From Anaerolineales bacterium (lineage in GTDB: Bacteria; Chloroflexota; Anaerolineae; Anaerolineales; UBA11858): a DNA stretch of 64,000 nucleotides. How positions within the stretch are numbered: the stretch's first letter is position 1; the number at the start of each line of letters is the position of its first letter. Positions 35,366-45,244 of this stretch are shown here, in pieces. Where the stretch lies: the NCBI GenBank assembly GCA_028278545.1, contig JANQED010000132.1, positions 1 to 64,000 on the forward strand, in the 5' to 3' direction. The notes under the pieces are model-generated. The model saw nothing but the letters and a program-made list of their open reading frames with translations, had not been told where the DNA came from and did not search any database. Position numbers and translations under genes: made by a program.

Positions 35366-38300
35366 ATGCTGACGAGCATTCGCAACACCATTCAGGAACT
35401 CCCTGCTTTTCAAACAATCATCAAGTCAATTCAGACGGGCACAGAGCTTCCCAACCTGACCCTGCCGCGTGCCACACGCCTGCCTGTGCTCTCTGCATTG
35501 CACCAGGCTCTTCAAATTCCCATCCTCTTTCTCACTCACCGAACCGACCACGCGCTGACTCTGTCCGACGAACTATCCCTCTGGGCGCCAAACACCACCC
35601 AGCTTTCCTTTCCCGAACCCACCCCGCTTTTCTACGAAAACGCTCCCTGGGGCGCTAACACCCGCCGCGACCGGTTAATCGTGCTCACGAAACTGGCTGC
35701 ACCTCAAATCCCAGGAAGCCAGCAACCCGTAATCGGCGACCAGTGGCCGGTCATCATCGCCCCAGCCCGCGCCGTGATGACTCGCACCCTGCCGCGCCGC
35801 GAATTCATAAAAGCCACTCAGAGGATCAAAACCGGTCAGACCATCACCCCTGATGACCTGGCACGCCAATGGGTCAGCATGGGCTATGAACCAGTCAACA
35901 CCGTCACCACGTCGGGGCAATTCGCCAAGCGCGGCGGCATCCTCGACGTCTGGCCTCCGGCCGATACATTTCCCTCCCGCCTGGAATACTTCGGGGACGA
36001 GATCGATACCCTACGGAATTTCGATCCCGCTACCCAACGCACCACAAAACAACATGAATTGCTGCTCGTTACGCCTGCCAGAGAATACATCACCAGGCTT
36101 CCGGAGTCTATGCGCAACACTCCGGGAGAGGCACACAACGAAACCCCGGAATTCCCCCAAGAAGAGCTCTCCGAATTCCACATACCCCTGCTCTACCCTC
36201 ATGCGGGCAGAATATTCGATTATCTGCCGCGAGATGCCCTGGTGATTGTCAACGATAGAGATGCCTTCCAGGAGACGGTGATCTCAATCGAAGAGCAGGC
36301 GTTGTCATCCCGGAAAGACTATGTTGAGGAAGGCATTCTCCCGGCGGATTACCCGGTCCCCTATTTGACTGCCGATGAAATCGAAGACTCGCTTCCTCCT
36401 GGCAGGGTTCTATTCCTTGGGCCATCTACTGCCTCCGATGAGTCACCCCCTCCCCTGGCTGATAGCTTCACGCCCAACCCCCGCTTTGGGGGCCGCTTGA
36501 AACCTTTGATGGAGCGAATGGCCCAAATTGTCATTCAAGGCGAGCAGGTGATTACCGTATCCCGTCAGGCTGGCCGCCTTGAAGAGTTGTGGGCAGAGAA
36601 CTACCACCCAACCTCTGAGACCGCGTCAGCAGCATTCATAAAGGGGTCACTGACCGAAGGCTGGGCGCTCACTACGAAGGATGAGAGCACCCTACACCTT
36701 TTCACAGATGGTGAGATCTTCGGCTGGCAGCCACCGCAACCACGTCGCCGCTATCGGCCTGTTGCCGAGGCCCCAGAAGCCGAGTACGCAGACTTACATA
36801 CGGGCGACTGGGTGGTGCACATCGATCATGGGGTGGGTAAATTCATCGGGTTGGTGCGTCGCGCCATCGAGGGGGCCGAACGCGAATATCTATGTGTTGA
36901 GTACGCCGAAAGAGACCGCCTCTTCGTCCCTGTTCAGCAGGCTGACCGGCTGACTCGCTACATCGGCCCAGACAGCCGTCCGCCAACACTCACCCGCCTC
37001 GGTGGCCCCCAATGGACAACCATCAAGGGGCGCGTCAAAGAAGCCGTGGAAGACATGGCCGAAGAACTGCTCGATCTTTACGCCAAACGGCAGGTAGTCA
37101 CAGGATACGCCTTCCACGCTGACACCCCCTGGCAGCGAGAACTTGAAGCCAGTTTTCCGTACATCGAGACTAAAGACCAACTGCGGGTGCTGGAAGAGGT
37201 CAAATCGGATATGGAAGCCGCGCGCCCGATGGATCGCTTGATTTGTGGGGATGTGGGCTTCGGCAAAACAGAGATCGCTTTGCGAGCAGCTTTCAAATCT
37301 GTGATGGATGGCAAACAAGTCGGCATGCTCGTGCCGACAACAGTTCTCGCCCAGCAACACTTCCAAAATTTTCGCGAACGGTTGGCGGCATTTCCTGTGG
37401 AAGTGGAGATGCTCTCTCGCTTTCGCAGCCCCCAGGAGCAGAGCAATATCCTGTTCCGTCTGTCTAAAGGGGCTATCGACATCGTCATCGGCACGCACCG
37501 GCTGATCTCAGGGGATGTCCAATTCAAAGATTTGGGCCTGCTGATTATTGACGAAGAGCAACGCTTCGGCGTCACTCACAAAGAAACCATCAAACAAATG
37601 CGCACAGAAGTCGATGTGCTCACCTTGACCGCCACCCCTATCCCCCGCACGCTGTATCTGGCAATGACCGGGCTGCGGGATATCTCCACCCTGGATACCC
37701 CGCCCGAGGAGCGCCTACCGATCATCACACATGTCGGCCCTTACTCAACCCAGTTAATCCGCCGGGCGATCCTGCGCGAATTGGAACGCGGTGGGCAGGT
37801 GTTTTTCGTTCATAACCGGGTGCAAACGATTGGAGCCATCAAGAGTCAATTGACCAGGCTGGTTCCTGAAGCGCGCATTGCCGTTGCCCACGGGCAGATG
37901 CCCGAAGCTCAGTTGGCGCAGCGCATGAACGAGTTCACCGATGCGAAGATCGACGTGCTGCTGGCCACCTCGATCATCGAGTCGGGCCTGGATATCCCTA
38001 ACGCCAACACCTTGATTGTGGATCGAGCTGATATGTTCGGACTGGCGCAGCTTTATCAACTACGCGGCCGCGTGGGACGCGGGGCGCAACGCGCTTATGC
38101 CTACTTCTTCAAACACAAGCGCAGAATACCCACCCCGGAGGGTCGGCAACGGCTGGAAACCATCGCCGAAAACGTGCAGTTAGGGGCGGGATTTAACATC
38201 GCCATGCGCGACCTTGAGATCCGCGGGGCGGGTGATATTTTGGGGACACGACAGCACGGCCATATCGCTTCGGTGGGCTTCCATCTCTACACTCGTTTGC

Positions 38301-38848
38301 TGGCCGAGGCTGTCAAGAGTAAACGTGAGAACCGCGGCCTGCCATTGGATACCAACGACCTGATGCTCAAAGCCCACCGTCCGTTGGTGAGCGTAGACCT
38401 GCCCTTGGACACCACGATCCCCGACCACTACGTCCCAGACCTCGATATGCGTTTGAATTTGTATCGCCGCATCGCGGATGTCCAAACACTCCAAGAAGTA
38501 GACACGCTAACCGAAGAATTTCACGACCGTTTTGGGCCGCTTCCCCAGCCGGTGAAAAATCTGCTCTTGCAGTTGAAGATCAAAATCCTGGCTATCGTTG
38601 CCGGAGTGACAAGTATCGGCCATGAATACGGGCAAATCGTTGTCAGATTCCCTGAGGGCACAGCACCACCCCAAACGACGGGATCCAACAAAAACGTACG
38701 CGCCGGAAAGTCCGCCCTGTGGATCGAGGCCCAGGCGCAAATCGAAGATCAACCCGATCTATTGATCGATCTGCTCGAAAACATCATATCCCTCTCAAGC
38801 GTCAAAATGCCCCTCTACACGCAGAAATCGGAAACATCTTTGACATAA
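35366..38848 (+). CDS. mfd: Transcription-repair coupling factor
   Basis: 1160 aa from the ATG at 35366 (AAAAGG upstream); the track start at 35306 has no SD. Mfd removes RNA polymerase stalled at DNA damage and recruits UvrA. An N-terminal UvrB-like region is followed by the RNA-polymerase-interacting domain (DLHTGDWVVHIDHGVGKFIG). The SF2 translocase carries LICGDVGFGKTEIALRAAF (Walker A), LLIIDEEQRFG (Walker B) and LTATPIPRTL. A TRG motif and a C-terminal UvrA-masking domain complete it. A strong promoter for the next gene overlaps its stop codon. Confidence 0.96.
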   Translation: MLTSIRNTIQELPAFQTIIKSIQTGTELPNLTLPRATRLPVLSALHQALQIPILFLTHRTDHALTLSDELSLWAPNTTQLSFPEPTPLFYENAPWGANTRRDRLIVLTKLAAPQIPGSQQPVIGDQWPVIIAPARAVMTRTLPRREFIKATQRIKTGQTITPDDLARQWVSMGYEPVNTVTTSGQFAKRGGILDVWPPADTFPSRLEYFGDEIDTLRNFDPATQRTTKQHELLLVTPAREYITRLPESMRNTPGEAHNETPEFPQEELSEFHIPLLYPHAGRIFDYLPRDALVIVNDRDAFQETVISIEEQALSSRKDYVEEGILPADYPVPYLTADEIEDSLPPGRVLFLGPSTASDESPPPLADSFTPNPRFGGRLKPLMERMAQIVIQGEQVITVSRQAGRLEELWAENYHPTSETASAAFIKGSLTEGWALTTKDESTLHLFTDGEIFGWQPPQPRRRYRPVAEAPEAEYADLHTGDWVVHIDHGVGKFIGLVRRAIEGAEREYLCVEYAERDRLFVPVQQADRLTRYIGPDSRPPTLTRLGGPQWTTIKGRVKEAVEDMAEELLDLYAKRQVVTGYAFHADTPWQRELEASFPYIETKDQLRVLEEVKSDMEAARPMDRLICGDVGFGKTEIALRAAFKSVMDGKQVGMLVPTTVLAQQHFQNFRERLAAFPVEVEMLSRFRSPQEQSNILFRLSKGAIDIVIGTHRLISGDVQFKDLGLLIIDEEQRFGVTHKETIKQMRTEVDVLTLTATPIPRTLYLAMTGLRDISTLDTPPEERLPIITHVGPYSTQLIRRAILRELERGGQVFFVHNRVQTIGAIKSQLTRLVPEARIAVAHGQMPEAQLAQRMNEFTDAKIDVLLATSIIESGLDIPNANTLIVDRADMFGLAQLYQLRGRVGRGAQRAYAYFFKHKRRIPTPEGRQRLETIAENVQLGAGFNIAMRDLEIRGAGDILGTRQHGHIASVGFHLYTRLLAEAVKSKRENRGLPLDTNDLMLKAHRPLVSVDLPLDTTIPDHYVPDLDMRLNLYRRIADVQTLQEVDTLTEEFHDRFGPLPQPVKNLLLQLKIKILAIVAGVTSIGHEYGQIVVRFPEGTAPPQTTGSNKNVRAGKSALWIEAQAQIEDQPDLLIDLLENIISLSSVKMPLYTQKSETSLT

Positions 38849-38868
38849 AACCGCTTGGACGGTATAAT
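38840..38868 (+). promoter_or_regulatory. Consensus promoter of the S1-domain gene
   Basis: TTGACA, exactly 17 nt, TATAAT. Both hexamers are perfect. The -35 overlaps the mfd stop codon. The start point should be near 38875, giving a leader of about 40 nt with CAGGAGAG before the ATG. Confidence 0.88.
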
Positions 38869-38914
38869 CGTCGGTCGGCTTTGTGAACAAGAAATCGTAC
38901 AGGAGAGTGGCATT

Positions 38915-39634
38915 ATGGATGCAAAACCAAAAAGCCTTGATGACCTTACCCCCAAAGAGAAGCTTAACGGTACGGTGGTCAAGACAATGCTGGCAGGCGC
39001 TGTCGTGGATATTGGCCTGGAAGTCCCCGGCGTAGTCCACATCTCTCGCATTCAAAAAGAACCTGTCAACCGGGCAGAAGATGTCGTCGAAATCGGGCAG
39101 GAAGTGGATGTCTGGGTTCGGCAAGTTTTCCCGGAGCGCAAGCGCATTGAGTTGACCATGATCGAGCCATTGGGGTTAGAGTGGCGCGAAATCAGAAAAG
39201 GTATGGTTGCAGAGGGCAAGATCACCCGTCTAGAAAAATATGGCGCTTTCGTAGACATAGGTGCTGAGAGACCGGGTCTGGTGCACATCAGCGAAATAGC
39301 TCACGGTTTCATCGACTCCCCGACGGATGTCGTCCAGGAGGGCGATGATGTCGAGGTGCAGGTTCTCAGCGTGAACCGACGACGTAAACAGATCAAGCTG
39401 AGCATGAAAGCCCTCCAGGAACCCCCACAAAAGGCGGTCAAGAAGGTCGAGCAGGTCATCGAAGAGGAACCAGAAGAACCGGTCCCCACCGCCATGGAAG
39501 CTGCACTACGGGAGGCCATGGAGCGTTCTCAGAATGGCGAAAGCAAGACCAATAACAAGAAGAGCAAGAAGCCTTCAGCGTCAAGTAATGAACTAGAGGA
39601 TATCTTTTCTCGCACATTGAATCAGGACAAGTAG
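38915..39634 (+). CDS. S1-domain RNA-binding protein with two repeats
   Basis: 239 aa from the ATG at 38915, which has an AGGAG SD; the track start at 38855 precedes the promoter's start point. Two S1 domains occur: residues about 15-95 (LNGTVVKTMLAGAVVDIG ... PGVVHISRIQ) and about 100-175 (VAEGKITRLEKYGAFVDIG ... PGLVHISEIAHGF). The C-terminal tail is charged (KKVEQVIEEEPEEP, NNKKSKK). It is a short relative of ribosomal protein S1 and may bind mRNA at the ribosome. Its strong promoter implies high expression. Confidence 0.9.
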   Translation: MDAKPKSLDDLTPKEKLNGTVVKTMLAGAVVDIGLEVPGVVHISRIQKEPVNRAEDVVEIGQEVDVWVRQVFPERKRIELTMIEPLGLEWREIRKGMVAEGKITRLEKYGAFVDIGAERPGLVHISEIAHGFIDSPTDVVQEGDDVEVQVLSVNRRRKQIKLSMKALQEPPQKAVKKVEQVIEEEPEEPVPTAMEAALREAMERSQNGESKTNNKKSKKPSASSNELEDIFSRTLNQDK

Positions 39635-39675
39635 GACCGCAACCGGTTTACTACAAACTCTCCTCTATGTGAACG

Positions 39676-39706
39676 AAACCCCGCCTGCAAGCGGGGTTTT
39701 TGTTTT
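39676..39706 (+). terminator. Intrinsic terminator of the S1-domain gene
   Basis: AAACCCCGC / GCGGGGTTT, perfect 9-bp stem with a six-base loop, then TTTGTTTTG. The A run on the left side would also work on the opposite strand for the convergent ygfZ-like gene. Confidence 0.88.
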
Positions 39707-39739
39707 GCGTAAATCTCGGCGATTGGGATAAGGATTAAA

Positions 39740-40705
39740 CTATGATGAATTTGATGAAAAAGGCAACCCAACGACTTCCCCCCGAATATCCCCCACATGA
39801 ATTTGTGTGCCTTTCTGGTCAAAAGGGCGTTTCAGCACGGCCAGAGCGATCTCGCCAAAACGCGGTGACGTGGCAACGGATGTCACCTGACCAACTGGTC
39901 TGCCATCGGCGCGCACCTGAGCACCCGCATCGACGGGAGCTGCCAACTGTAGGCCAACCAATCCCCGGGTTACCTTATCGTAATTAACCTGTCTGGCGAT
40001 GACCTCCTGTCCGGTGTAACAACCTTTGGTAAGCGATACGGCTATCTCTTGAAGGCCGACTTCAAGGGGTGTGTAATTCTCGGTCAACTCTCCCCGAGCA
40101 CCTGCCATACCCGCTTCGACGCGCAACACCTGATAGAGGTCTTCATCGATATGAGGCGCGCCAGCTTCCATAAGTGCAGAAACCAGTTTTGGACTTTCAA
40201 CTTTTGGAACCAGGAAACGATAGGCGACCTCATTAACTCCCGATTGACCAATAACCGTTGCGGGAACTCCCCCCACATCCCCCTGAGATACCGCGCCCAC
40301 CCCCAGGGGGGTCAATCCTAGAACGGTCAGCGTGTTAGCGGACCGCGGCCCTTCAATAATGATTTGATCAAAGTCTTCGCTGAGGTCATCAAGGCTGACA
40401 TCGTCGTTGAAGAATATCCGGCTGCGCAGAAATCCAGCCGTGGATGCGCCTCGCCCTGGAAGAGTCAGAATGCCAATATGCTCACCCTCATCGAGAAGTG
40501 TTAATACATCCAGGATGCGCGTGGTGGGCGACGTCAGCACACTCACCACGGCAACAGACGATACCAACTGGCTCACATCATTGGTGGTCTGACGCTGCAA
40601 GTAATCAACCCGATCACCACCACCGATACGCAGGTATCCGGGATCAGATACCTGGTGGAAAAAAGCCCCTTCCAAAGCAGCATTATAAGCCGTTAAATCA
40701 ACCAT
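39740..40705 (-). CDS. ygfZ: YgfZ/GcvT-like folate-binding protein
   Basis: 321 aa from the ATG at 40705; the track start is a GTG seven codons earlier. The signature KGCYTGQEVIARQVNY is the YgfZ hallmark and includes the conserved Cys. DRVDYLQRQTTNDVSQL and FNDDVSLDDL fit the GcvT fold. YgfZ binds tetrahydrofolate and aids repair or assembly of certain iron-sulfur enzymes. It is a single gene between two terminators. Confidence 0.9.
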   Translation of the reverse strand: MVDLTAYNAALEGAFFHQVSDPGYLRIGGGDRVDYLQRQTTNDVSQLVSSVAVVSVLTSPTTRILDVLTLLDEGEHIGILTLPGRGASTAGFLRSRIFFNDDVSLDDLSEDFDQIIIEGPRSANTLTVLGLTPLGVGAVSQGDVGGVPATVIGQSGVNEVAYRFLVPKVESPKLVSALMEAGAPHIDEDLYQVLRVEAGMAGARGELTENYTPLEVGLQEIAVSLTKGCYTGQEVIARQVNYDKVTRGLVGLQLAAPVDAGAQVRADGRPVGQVTSVATSPRFGEIALAVLKRPFDQKGTQIHVGDIRGEVVGLPFSSNSS

Positions 40706-40766
40706 ATATTCTTCTTTGGCATTCACTCAAGCGCGTAAGGGATTCCCAGGAATCTGCTTAACAAAT

Positions 40767-40802
40767 ACCGGGGTATGCCTGGTTTTGCTGACACACCCCG
40801 GT
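40767..40802 (-). terminator. Terminator of ftsH
   Basis: ACCGGGGTATG / CACACCCCGGT (about 10 of 11 pairs) with a 14-nt loop, followed on the minus strand by ATTTGTTAA. It lies 14 nt after the ftsH stop. Confidence 0.7.
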
Positions 40803-40815
40803 GGATTTCCTTCGC

Positions 40816-42678
40816 TTACGCGGCCTGCGGAATCGGCGTGCCGCCGCTCTTCTCGACAGGCGGCGGGAAAATATCTTCGAATTCCTCACGCGTCAGCGTC
40901 TCGACTTCAATCAGTTTATCGGCGACTTCGTCCAGCTTTGCGCGGTATTTCGTCAGGATTTGTTTGGCTTTCTCATAGGACTCAGCCACGATCCTGCGCA
41001 CTTCGTTATCGATTTGCTCTGCCACTGACTCGGAATAATCGCGCTGCTCGGAAATCTCCCGGCCGAGGAAAATCAACTCCTCTTTTTGACCATACACCAT
41101 GGGGCCAAGGCTCTCGCTCATCCCCAAACGAGTGACCATGGTGCGGGCCATCCGAGTGACACGCTCTAGATCATTGGAAGCGCCAGAGGTGATATCACTG
41201 AAAACCAACTCTTCAGCCGCTCGTCCGCCTAACAAACCAATCATATCGGCGATGAGCTTCTTCTTCGGCATCAAGGTACGGTCGTTTTCCGGCAAGATCA
41301 GGGTATAGCCGCCGGCCTGCCCGCGGGCCGTGATCGACACCTTGTGGACAGGATCACCCTCGGGTAAAGCGTTGGTGACCACCGCGTGCCCCGCCTCGTG
41401 ATAGGCAATGATGCGTTTTTCACTGTCGCTGATCAGCCGGCTCTTGCGCTCTGGACCGGCGATAACTCGTTCAATCGCTTCCTCAAACTCGTCCTGACCG
41501 ATCACCTTTTTATCGCGGCGGGCGGCCAGAATGGCGCCTTCGTTGACCAGGTTCTCGATATCTGCACCGACGAAACCAGGCGTTGCCCGGGCCAGAACGG
41601 CCAAATCGACTTCATTGTCCAGGGGTTTGCCCCGGACATGTATCCCCAAAATAGCCTCTCGGCCGCGCACATCAGGGCGATCTAAGACCACGCGGCGATC
41701 AAAGCGGCCCGGTCGCAACAAAGCCGGGTCTAAGACATCAGGGCGGTTGGTGGCTGCAACGATGATCACGTTCGTATCGGTGTCGAAACCATCCATCTCC
41801 ACCAACATCTGGTTGAGGGTCTGCTCACGCTCGTCGTGGCTGCCGCCTAATCCGGCGCCACGTTGACGCCCAACAGCATCGATCTCATCTACGAAGACAA
41901 TACAAGGCGAGTGGCGCTTGGCCTGTTCGAATAAGTCACGCACCCGGCTGGCCCCCACTCCAACGAACATCTCTACAAACTCAGAACCGGAGATGGAGAA
42001 GAACGGCACACCAGCTTCACCTGAAACAGCTTTAGCCAGAAGCGTCTTGCCTGTCCCCGGCGGGCCAACGAGCAGCACCCCTTTGGGAATGCGCGCCCCC
42101 AATGCGATGAACTTCTCAGGTTCCTGCAAAAACTCGACCACTTCCTCTAATTCAACTTTGGCTTCTTCGACACCAGCCACATCTTCAAAGGTCACAGTTG
42201 GCTGATCCCCAGAGAACATGCGCGCCCGAGATTTACCAAATGCCATAGCGGCATTGCTGCCACCCTGCGCTTGACGGAAGATGAACCAGAACATCGCCCC
42301 CAGGAGAACAACGGGAGCCACATAGCTTAATATAGTGATCACGCCAACCCACTGGCTAGGGGGTTGTACTTCGAATTTTACATTTTGTGGGTTCAGTTCC
42401 TCCGTTGTGACACCAAAAGCCTTGAGCTGTTCCACCAAAGTTGAAGCGGGTTCTTTGTAAGCAGAACCCTCCGTGCCATCTTCATAAATAACCCGAATCT
42501 CATTATCATCGCTGACAATCCGAGTGATCTCACCCCGCTTGATCTGCATTGCCAAATCGTTGATCGTCAACACTTCTTGAGAAGTCACATTTTGACGGTA
42601 ATTGAAGAACAACAGAATCGCAATGGCGACGATAAAGAGGATGTATATAAACGACGAACGGTTTCTAGACGAATCCAC
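40816..42678 (-). CDS. ftsH: ATP-dependent zinc metalloprotease FtsH
   Basis: 620 aa. I choose the GTG at 42678, which sits 5 nt after a perfect GGAGG; the track start (TTG, 42690) lies within that SD. Two N-terminal membrane helices flank a periplasmic-type region. The AAA domain shows [19 protein letters not shown] (Walker A), [16 protein letters not shown] (Walker B) and the second region of homology [20 protein letters not shown]. The M41 protease domain has HEAGHA. It degrades membrane and short-lived proteins as a hexamer. Confidence 0.96.
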   Translation of the reverse strand: MDSSRNRSSFIYILFIVAIAILLFFNYRQNVTSQEVLTINDLAMQIKRGEITRIVSDDNEIRVIYEDGTEGSAYKEPASTLVEQLKAFGVTTEELNPQNVKFEVQPPSQWVGVITILSYVAPVVLLGAMFWFIFRQAQGGSNAAMAFGKSRARMFSGDQPTVTFEDVAGVEEAKVELEEVVEFLQEPEKFIALGARIPKGVLLVGPPGTGKTLLAKAVSGEAGVPFFSISGSEFVEMFVGVGASRVRDLFEQAKRHSPCIVFVDEIDAVGRQRGAGLGGSHDEREQTLNQMLVEMDGFDTDTNVIIVAATNRPDVLDPALLRPGRFDRRVVLDRPDVRGREAILGIHVRGKPLDNEVDLAVLARATPGFVGADIENLVNEGAILAARRDKKVIGQDEFEEAIERVIAGPERKSRLISDSEKRIIAYHEAGHAVVTNALPEGDPVHKVSITARGQAGGYTLILPENDRTLMPKKKLIADMIGLLGGRAAEELVFSDITSGASNDLERVTRMARTMVTRLGMSESLGPMVYGQKEELIFLGREISEQRDYSESVAEQIDNEVRRIVAESYEKAKQILTKYRAKLDEVADKLIEVETLTREEFEDIFPPPVEKSGGTPIPQAA

Positions 42679-42894
42679 AGATACCTCCAAATCTTTCCAA
42701 AAGCCAAAAATGGCGACCAGATTCTACCATTCAATCACCCAAGTAGGTAGTTACAGTGACAAAACCATTAAGGAATTAACATCCTTCTTACATTAAGAGG
42801 ATTGACTCCCCCTTTGAGCCTGATCTTACCCCCAAACCGGGTTATGCGGGCTTACTTTCGAGTTGATTCTACGCTTTCAAGCCGATATTTGCCC

Positions 42895-45237
42895 TTAGAG
42901 AGGCCATAATAGCGGCACCACAAGCAAAGTAACGACCATCACCAGCAAGGTTAACGGAATCCCCACCTTCAAATAATCCGAAATCCGATATCCGCCCGGG
43001 CCCAGAACCAACACGTTGGATGGATGAGCAACAGGGCTGAGGAAGGCAGCCGAGGCAGATACGGCCACGATCATCATCATTGGATAAGGGGATATCCCCA
43101 TATCCGCGGCAGCGTTCAGGGCAATCGGTGCCAACAAAACGGCCGCGGCGGCATTGGGCATAATCTGAGAAGCCAAACTGGATAGAACAAACAAGGCCGC
43201 CAGGATCGCCATCGGCCCCAAGGGGCCCACGAGATTGATGACTCCCTCGGCGATGAAGCTCGCGGTGCCCGTCTGTTCCATGGCAATCCCCAAAGGCAGC
43301 ATTCCAGCGATCAGAAAAACCGCCTTCCACTCGATGAAACGATAAGCTTCATCCATGCTCAGGCAGCCGGTCAAAACCATCAAAGCTGCCCCCGCGATGG
43401 CAGATATATAGATGGGCAGCCACCCTGCTATCGTTGGGATCAAAACCCCAGCCAGAATCGCCAATGCTATGGGAATCTTCTTACGGCGAGGTTCTTCCTG
43501 AATTTCGTCCGCTAACACCAGAAAATCTTCATCTGAGGCCAGCATCCTCAACTTACTACGCGGGCCGTGGAGCAAAAGAGCATCACCAAGGCGGAGTTTC
43601 ATATCTCGCAACCCCGAGCGGAATGGTCTGCCCCCCCGCCAGATCGCCAGGACATTCAGCCCATATTTCTCGCGGAAGTGAAGCTGATGGAGAGATTTCC
43701 CGATCAGCGTTGTATGCGGAGAAAGCACTGCCTCGACCAACCCAATTCGAGAGGATTCCAATTGAGAGGCTTCCGGGGTCTCTTCTTGAGATATCTGCAA
43801 CTCTCGCAAGTCATACAAAGTCAACAGATGATCTGTTTCGCCTCGTACGAAGATGATGTCATTGGCCTGCAATCGCTCTTCGGCCGTCGGCATCAACTGG
43901 GTAGAGTCCTCACGCAAAATCGCCAGTACCGCCAGACCAAAGGCCTCGGCCAGACGGCTCTCGGCCAGAGGCACCCCAACTAAGGTTGATTCGCTGGGGA
44001 TTCGCACAGTCATCAAATGATTGTTAAGCCAGGAAACTCGATCTTTTTTCACATCTGAGACAACAATCCCTTCAATTTCTTTCAAGGCAGCGATGCTCCC
44101 GCGAGCCCCTTGAACGAGTAAAGTGTCTCCAAGGGCCACCGGCAAGTTTTCCAAATCCTCGGAAATGACCCGATCCTGACGCCATATCGCCATCACCATG
44201 AGATCATATTTCTGGCGGAAATCTATTTGCTGCAAGGTTTGGCCAAGACGGCTATAACCAGAGTTAAGCTCAACCTCTGCAAAGATGATCTCTTTCGTCA
44301 TCACCTGATCAATGGGCAATTTCTGGCGCTCAAGCTGCAGGAGATGGTGATTTTTCATGCTAACCAATTGATCAGCGACCCCGGTGACCAAGAGTTGATC
44401 GCCCTCTTTTAGCAAATCATCAGGTTGTGGCGCCAGGTTGGGGTGACCGTCTCGTATTATGGCAACGACATTTAAGCCCAGCACCGCACCCAGCCGACAC
44501 TCCGCCAAAGTCTCGCCATCCAGATGCGAACCAGGTGGCAAGCGAAGCAAGAACAGATTTCCTTCCAGATCATACATCGCCCCTAATTCAGCCGCAGTGG
44601 CACCTTTCAAGGATTTCGCCGGGTCTCGCACCGGCAGCAGATGACGTCCAAGCAAAGCCATGAAAACCACGCCGGTCAGCAGAATAACGATTCCCAACGG
44701 TGTGTAATCAAACATCCCAAAGGCATATAAGCCATTCTCTTCCAGCGCATTGCTGATGAGGATATTAGGCGGAGTGCCGATTTGAGTCATCAAGCCACCT
44801 AAAAGGGAACCAGAGGCCAGCGGCATCAACAGTTTGGAGGGCGGTCGGCCTGTTCGCCGGGCAATATCCATGACCACCGGCAATAACAGGGCTGCCACGC
44901 CGATATTGTTCATAAACCCCGAGAGCACACCCGTCGTTAGCATGATCAGCACAATCAGGCGCACCTCCCCCGGGCCCGCCAGTCGTAAGAGCTGACGGCC
45001 GATGATAACCCCCACGCCAGTTTTCGATAGCCCACCCCCAATGATGAATACCGCCCAAATGGTGATCACCGCCGGGTTGCTGAACCCTAACAACGCTTCC
45101 GTAGGGGTGACTAGTCCCAGCAGAGCCAGGGCGCTCAGAACCAACAAAGCAATTAAATCGACGCGCAGCCGCTCGCTGACGAAAAGCACAACTGCAACAC
45201 CTAAGGTAAGGAGGGTGATTAGTATCTGAAAAGTCAT
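42895..45237 (-). CDS. SLC13-family transporter with TrkA-C domains
   Basis: 780 aa. Membrane helices at about 1-200 and 590-780 enclose a large soluble part. That part contains repeated TrkA-C (RCK-C) domains, for example DGETLAECRLGAVLGLNVVAIIRD, LVGVPLAESRLAEAFGLAVLAILRE and LIGKSLHQLHFREKYGLNVLAIWRG. The membrane part carries NNIGVAALLLPVVMDIARRTG and MPNAAAAVLLAPIAL, as in the divalent anion:Na+ symporter family. Substrates are typically sulfate or dicarboxylates; the TrkA-C parts probably sense a nucleotide or ligand. It follows the GT4 gene by 7 nt. Confidence 0.85.
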   Translation of the reverse strand: MTFQILITLLTLGVAVVLFVSERLRVDLIALLVLSALALLGLVTPTEALLGFSNPAVITIWAVFIIGGGLSKTGVGVIIGRQLLRLAGPGEVRLIVLIMLTTGVLSGFMNNIGVAALLLPVVMDIARRTGRPPSKLLMPLASGSLLGGLMTQIGTPPNILISNALEENGLYAFGMFDYTPLGIVILLTGVVFMALLGRHLLPVRDPAKSLKGATAAELGAMYDLEGNLFLLRLPPGSHLDGETLAECRLGAVLGLNVVAIIRDGHPNLAPQPDDLLKEGDQLLVTGVADQLVSMKNHHLLQLERQKLPIDQVMTKEIIFAEVELNSGYSRLGQTLQQIDFRQKYDLMVMAIWRQDRVISEDLENLPVALGDTLLVQGARGSIAALKEIEGIVVSDVKKDRVSWLNNHLMTVRIPSESTLVGVPLAESRLAEAFGLAVLAILREDSTQLMPTAEERLQANDIIFVRGETDHLLTLYDLRELQISQEETPEASQLESSRIGLVEAVLSPHTTLIGKSLHQLHFREKYGLNVLAIWRGGRPFRSGLRDMKLRLGDALLLHGPRSKLRMLASDEDFLVLADEIQEEPRRKKIPIALAILAGVLIPTIAGWLPIYISAIAGAALMVLTGCLSMDEAYRFIEWKAVFLIAGMLPLGIAMEQTGTASFIAEGVINLVGPLGPMAILAALFVLSSLASQIMPNAAAAVLLAPIALNAAADMGISPYPMMMIVAVSASAAFLSPVAHPSNVLVLGPGGYRISDYLKVGIPLTLLVMVVTLLVVPLLWPL

Positions 45238-45244
45238 AGACGTT

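Noticed and set aside
36890-37498. 202-aa minus-strand ORF opposite mfd
   Set aside because: It lies wholly antisense to conserved mfd helicase sequence, has no recognisable domain and shows the composition of a shadow frame.
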